This document shows, one piece after another, positions 6,211 through 9,042 of a stretch of 9,042 nucleotides of DNA. A model generated the notes under the pieces. That model had not been told where the DNA came from. It searched no databases and worked only from the letters and a program-made list of their open reading frames with translations. Source of the stretch: Gemmatimonadota bacterium (GTDB taxonomy: Bacteria > Gemmatimonadota > Gemmatimonadetes > Longimicrobiales > Gaopeijiaceae); assembly GCA_030618065.1 (NCBI GenBank), contig JAUXEE010000050.1:1-9042 (forward strand), read 5' to 3'. The first letter of the stretch is position 1; each line of letters begins with the position of its first letter. The translations under genes were made by a program, and so were the position numbers.

Positions 6211-6789
6211 GCGAGAACGGAGGTCAACCTCTCGGGGCTTGGAGCCGACGCGGACGTGCGCCATAACACAGCCCGATCATGGCTCTCCGTGTTGGAGACG
6301 AGCTTCCTGATCACGCGCCTTCCCGCTTGGCGACGAAACCTCAGGAAGCAACAGATCAAAGCGCCCAAGCTCCACTTTCTCGACTCGGGTCTCGTCTGTT
6401 TTCTCCTCGGAATCCGGACTTCGGAAGAGCTCCGGCACCATCCTCTCAGAGGCCAGATTTTCGAGAGCTGGGTTGTGGCGGAGGTCTTCAAGCTTCGCCT
6501 GCATAGGGGTCTCAATCCCGGGCTGTTTCACTTCCGCGACGCCCGGGGACTCGAAGTTGATCTGGTCGTAGACACGGGATCCAGGGTGATCCTCGGGGAG
6601 GTGAAGGCCGGCGCTACGGTCAACCAGGATTTCTTCCGGAACCTACGACGGCTTGACGACCTCCTTCACGAGGAGGCAGGCCACCGGGAGATCGTCCTAC
6701 GCCTCATCTACGGCGGGGATCACCACCAGGACCGGCATGCCATCGATGTGCTGCCGTGGAGGCAGATCACCGATCCGGACTGGGAGTAG
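6211..6789 (+). pseudogene. DUF4143 protein remnant, ATPase half missing
   Basis: The intact family is an AAA-type ATPase of about 380-420 residues fused to a C-terminal DUF4143 domain with a PD-(D/E)XK nuclease-like fold. Only the C-terminal part is here. The frame reads from an in-frame TAG at 6208-6210: ARTEVNLSGLGADADVRHNT, then ARSWLSVLETSFLITRLPAW, which matches the DNA-binding helix block. Then come APKLHFLDSGLVCFLLGI, HPLRGQIFESWVVAE and RDARGLEVDLVVDTGSRVIL followed by GEVKAG. Numbered from GTG 6256, D102 and E115-x-K117 fit the nuclease-like core. GTG 6256 gives 177 residues but cuts into the conserved helix block, so it is not a native start. I see no Walker A or B motif upstream to 6105. 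The function of the family is not established. It is a deletion remnant, or less likely an expressed solo domain. Confidence 0.8.
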
Positions 6790-6827
6790 GGCCGAAGCCC
6801 AGGGAGGATCATCGGCCCGTCCAGGCC

Positions 6828-6850
6828 CGGTAGTCGGGGCTTATCCCTCC
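6828..6850 (+). repeat. 23-bp repeat, copy 2 (overlaps stop of repeat-protein gene)
   Basis: This matches 1048-1070 with one mismatch in 23. This copy covers the TAA (minus strand, 6841-6843) of the repeat-protein gene and lies between two convergent gene ends. GCCC and GGGC at its left part could pair as a 4-bp stem. Confidence 0.6.
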
Positions 6851-7890
6851 CCTTCCCCGTACCCGAGGAGAATTTTCGTCATCCCCTCCTCCTGGCCGGC
6901 CACCAGGAACACGACCCGCCCCGTTTCCTCATTCCGTGCCCAGAGGGAGCCCTGGTCGTTGCCTTCCTCGTGGAGTCGATGTTCGGCCCGGAGCTCGTAG
7001 CCCTCACCTTCGAGCCACTCCCGATAGAACGAAAGGACCTCACGGGGAGAGCCGTCCCCTTCCCACGCCACGGCCCCCATGAAGCCCTCCTCGGAAGTCA
7101 GGGAGTAGACTCTCTGAGGATCCGCCGGCATTCCGTCGACCCGCCGAACCCAACGGGGCATGGCCTCGGCTTCATCACCGGCGCCAAACCGGAGGGTGGC
7201 GTCATCGGTTTGAATCACCATGGACCCTCCGTTTTCCCCACCCTGGACGTCGAAGCGAATCTGACCTTCGTCGGAGTTGATGACCAGGGATCCACCATCC
7301 TCGCTCTTGGTAAGGTCGAAGCGAATCTGCCCGTCGTCCGAATCGATGGCCAGGAATCCTCCGTCTTCGGTCTTCCTCAGGTCGAACCTGACCTGGCCAT
7401 CATCGGTGTCGATGATGAGGGATCCGCCGTCCTCCCCTCGGATGAGATCCATGCTGATCTTCCCCTCACCCGATTTGATCTCCAGGAAACCCTCCCGGGC
7501 CTGGTCTTTGAGCCCCTCGACGAATTCCCGACCCTCGGGGAAAAGCTCCAGAGTCCCGCCGAAGAATTCCTCCATGAAGGCTTCTTCCGGGGATCCGGAT
7601 CCGAGATCCTGAAGAAGCATGACCCCTTCCTCCGGAGGAACCGAGAGGAGAGATGCGTGGGACTCCAGCCGCTCCACCATGGCCTCTGCCGCCAGGGTCG
7701 GACCGACCTCCAGCTCATGCTGGATCACATGGACCATTTCAGCGACATGGGACCTGACGCGGACGGCAACAAGGCCGGCCCCCACGACCCCGATGACAAA
7801 CAGAGTGCCCAGGGCGATGGACAGCCAGGCTAGAAAGGAGAGTCTCTCGCCGCTCTTTCCGGTGACGGCTCTCTCGAATTCGTCGTACAT
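6841..7890 (-). CDS. Single-pass membrane protein with four 22-residue acidic repeats (349 aa)
   Basis: I do not recognise a named family. Visible parts: a short charged N-terminus (1-18); one transmembrane helix at about 19-43 (LSFLAWLSIALGTLFVIGVV then GAGLVAV), followed by R44 and R46; a helical, Glu-rich region (50-135); four tandem 22-residue repeats at 143-230, with a half repeat before (GFLEIKSGE) and a partial one after; and a C-terminal domain (246-349) with WVRRVDGMPADPQ and VLSFYREWLEGEGYEL. That domain recalls unnamed bacterial domains in which a W-V-P-x-Y-P-G-like block is followed by an FYxxxLxxxGY helix. Charged residues flank the helix on both sides, so orientation is unclear. 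The protein is strongly acidic. The ATG at 7890 is well supported by AGGAGGAG at 7896-7903, 5 bases upstream. It is monocistronic as far as seen and divergent from the PLP-enzyme gene. Confidence 0.85.
   Translation of the reverse strand: MYDEFERAVTGKSGERLSFLAWLSIALGTLFVIGVVGAGLVAVRVRSHVAEMVHVIQHELEVGPTLAAEAMVERLESHASLLSVPPEEGVMLLQDLGSGSPEEAFMEEFFGGTLELFPEGREFVEGLKDQAREGFLEIKSGEGKISMDLIRGEDGGSLIIDTDDGQVRFDLRKTEDGGFLAIDSDDGQIRFDLTKSEDGGSLVINSDEGQIRFDVQGGENGGSMVIQTDDATLRFGAGDEAEAMPRWVRRVDGMPADPQRVYSLTSEEGFMGAVAWEGDGSPREVLSFYREWLEGEGYELRAEHRLHEEGNDQGSLWARNEETGRVVFLVAGQEEGMTKILLGYGEGEG
7201..7464 (-). repeat. Four in-frame 66-bp repeats encoding 22-residue units
   Basis: The units run 7399-7464, 7333-7398, 7267-7332 and 7201-7266 on the minus strand. 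Their consensus is GQIRFDLxKxEDGGSLxIxSDD. Each unit has exactly 22 residues. DGG (NGG in the last) and L/M-x-I-x-(S/T)-D-(D/E) are kept in all four, while the DNA differs at many third positions. That points to old duplication under protein-level selection. Alternating hydrophobic residues in IRFDL and SLVIN suggest two beta-strands per unit, as in a stacked or solenoid sheet. Confidence 0.9.
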
Positions 7891-7895
7891 GGAAA

Positions 7896-7903
7896 CTCCT
7901 CCT
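7896..7903 (-). promoter_or_regulatory. Strong Shine-Dalgarno of the repeat-protein gene
   Basis: AGGAGGAG on the minus strand lies 5 bases from the ATG at 7890. It is the best ribosome site in the window and fixes the start of the repeat-protein gene. Confidence 0.8.
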
Positions 7904-7968
7904 ACGTCAGATCAGGTGGGGGTCCTTCCCTGAGACGCACTTCCCCCGTATCCAGGACTACGAGAAAA

Positions 7969-8038
7969 GGGGCCAAAGTGTTTTAGTCTTCTGCCGGATG
8001 TGGCGGTGGCCCCAGGGCGAGGACAGATTGTGGGGCCA
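7969..8038 (+). promoter_or_regulatory. Three mutually complementary segments upstream of the PLP-enzyme gene
   Basis: TGGCCCC at 8007-8013 can pair with GGGGCCA at 7969-7975 (loop 31 nt) or, as TGGCCCCA, with TGGGGCCA at 8031-8038 (8 bp, loop 16 nt). The two pairings exclude each other. The last segment ends 29 bases before the ATG of the PLP-enzyme gene. This could be an attenuator or switch in the leader RNA, or an operator with three half-sites. I do not recognise a known SAM or other riboswitch consensus, and no T-run follows. Whether the region is transcribed is unknown. Confidence 0.4.
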
Positions 8039-8067
8039 GAATAACTCTCAAAACGGGGCGCATACCC

Positions 8068-9042
8068 ATGACCTCCAATCCCGGTAACTCCACCAAAGCC
8101 ATTCACGCCGGCCGAATCGATCCCCGACTGGAAGGTGCCATCACGACCCCCATCTTTCAGTCCAGCACCTACGAGTACCATGGGGAAGACTATCACAACG
8201 TCGGATACCTCCGCCTGAGCAATAGCCCCAACCATATCGTCCTGGGTAAACGGATCGCGGCCTTGGAGGCTTCGGAAGCGGCCCTGGCCACAGGGAGCGG
8301 CATGGCCGCCATCTCTGCCACCCTTTTGGCAATTCTCTCCACCGGGGACCACATGCTGGTTCAGGATTGCCTTTATGGGGGCACGACCAGCCTCCTCACC
8401 CATGAATTCCCCCGCTTGGGGATTTCCCATACTCCCATGGATCCTCAGGATCCCGCCTCCTGGCCCGGGCTGCTCCAGCCCACGACCCGGGTGGTCTACG
8501 TAGAGAGCCTCACCAACCCCCTTATCCAGCTTGCGGACTTGGAAGCGGTGGTGGAGTTCGCCCGGGAGCACGGCTTGGTGTCCATTATCGACAACACCTT
8601 CGCCAGCCCGGTCAATCTCCGTCCGGCAGAGCTGGGGTTCGACCTGATCATGGAGAGCGCCACCAAGTACCTGAATGGACACACCGATATCTGTGCAGGT
8701 GTCGTGGCCGGTTCGGCGGAACAGGTCTTCAAGATCAAGGTCACCCTCGATCACCTCGGGGGGGTCCTGGATTCCCACGCCTGCTTCCTTTTGGAGCGTG
8801 GCCTGAAGACCCTCCCCATTCGGGTCAGGGAACAGAACGCCTCGGCCCATCGGATCGCCGAATTCCTGGAGGGGCACCCCGGGGTGACGAGAGTGAACTA
8901 CCCGGGACTGGCGAGTCACGCCCAACACCATCGTGCTGCCCGTCTCTTCGATGGATTCGGAGGCATGCTCTCCTTCGAACTGCAGGGGGGGATCGCCGAG
9001 GCAGAGGCCTTCCTGGGGAAGCTCACCTTGCCGGCCCACGCC
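8068..9042 (+). CDS. Cystathionine gamma-synthase/lyase-type PLP enzyme (3' end outside window)
   Basis: Fold-type I PLP enzyme of the Cys/Met metabolism family, acting in transsulfuration or methionine synthesis. Of about 380-400 residues, 325 are visible. Family marks: Y47-x-R49 (YLRLSN, phosphate contact from the partner subunit), ATGSGMAAI (75-83), Y103-G-G (stacks on PLP), VYVESLTNP (143-151), D175 in SIIDNTFASP (pairs with the pyridine nitrogen) and K200 in ESATKYLNGHTDICAG (Schiff-base lysine). It is therefore catalytically complete as far as seen. Cystathionine synthase, cystathionine lyase, homocysteine synthase and methionine gamma-lyase share these motifs, so I give no symbol. The ATG at 8068 is the first good start and heads the conserved STKAIHAG block; only a weak GGGG lies 9 bases upstream. 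A long minus-strand open frame across it is a shadow. Confidence 0.95.
   Translation, partial: MTSNPGNSTKAIHAGRIDPRLEGAITTPIFQSSTYEYHGEDYHNVGYLRLSNSPNHIVLGKRIAALEASEAALATGSGMAAISATLLAILSTGDHMLVQDCLYGGTTSLLTHEFPRLGISHTPMDPQDPASWPGLLQPTTRVVYVESLTNPLIQLADLEAVVEFAREHGLVSIIDNTFASPVNLRPAELGFDLIMESATKYLNGHTDICAGVVAGSAEQVFKIKVTLDHLGGVLDSHACFLLERGLKTLPIRVREQNASAHRIAEFLEGHPGVTRVNYPGLASHAQHHRAARLFDGFGGMLSFELQGGIAEAEAFLGKLTLPAHA

Noticed and set aside
4524..6515. Minus-strand open frame of 663 codons
   Set aside because: It lies antisense to the deacetylase, esterase and DUF4143 genes, which have clear motifs. Its product is rich in Pro, Arg, Gly and Glu without any family pattern, as expected of an antisense frame in high-GC DNA.
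6970..7833. Plus-strand open frame of 287 codons opposite the repeat protein
   Set aside because: Its apparent repeats mirror the 66-bp units of the minus-strand gene, which has the strong ribosome site and a membrane helix.
7912..9039. Minus-strand open frame of 375 codons at the right edge
   Set aside because: It is antisense to the PLP enzyme, which carries the full set of catalytic residues. The minus-strand product has no recognisable motif.
1..9042. CRISPR array or defence island
   Set aside because: No regularly spaced repeats with unique spacers are present. Only one toxin-antitoxin pair and one remnant resemble defence-associated genes.

Overview
The window is high-GC bacterial DNA. 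Secretion signals, a TAGGAGGAG-type ribosome site and a compact layout fit a Gram-negative heterotroph. The mix of secreted M28 peptidase, serpin, DUF4143 protein and MNT/HEPN genes reminds me of Gemmatimonadota- or Acidobacteriota-type genomes, but nothing here proves a phylum.

Left part (1-2300) is accessory DNA. It opens with the 3' part of an IS4-family transposase and its probable right end. This abuts a serpin gene reduced to its C-terminal half, whose reactive-centre loop is still intact. Next comes a complete MntA-HepT toxin-antitoxin pair (1318-1952) with overlapping genes and all signature residues. A decayed BrnA-type antitoxin without a partner toxin follows on the minus strand.

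Middle part (2390-6104) is mostly intact metabolic or enzymatic DNA: a secreted M28 zinc peptidase on the minus strand, then, divergently, a histone-deacetylase-fold amidohydrolase and an exported alpha/beta-hydrolase esterase. The esterase is followed by a truncated DUF4143 gene (6211-6789) that has lost its ATPase half.

Right part (6841-9042) holds two divergent genes. On the minus strand is an unrecognised single-pass membrane protein with four exact-length 22-residue acidic repeats. On the plus strand is a Cys/Met-metabolism PLP enzyme (cystathionine gamma-synthase/lyase type) that runs off the window. Its leader contains three mutually complementary segments that could form alternative hairpins.

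No single operon joins these genes. The only clearly coupled unit is mntA-hepT. Four gene remnants (transposase, serpin, brnA, DUF4143) mark the region as a site of repeated insertion and decay. The items most worth a second look are the 22-residue repeat protein and the switch-like leader of the PLP enzyme. I found no CRISPR array, tRNA or rRNA, and nothing that I would call a wholly new multi-gene system.
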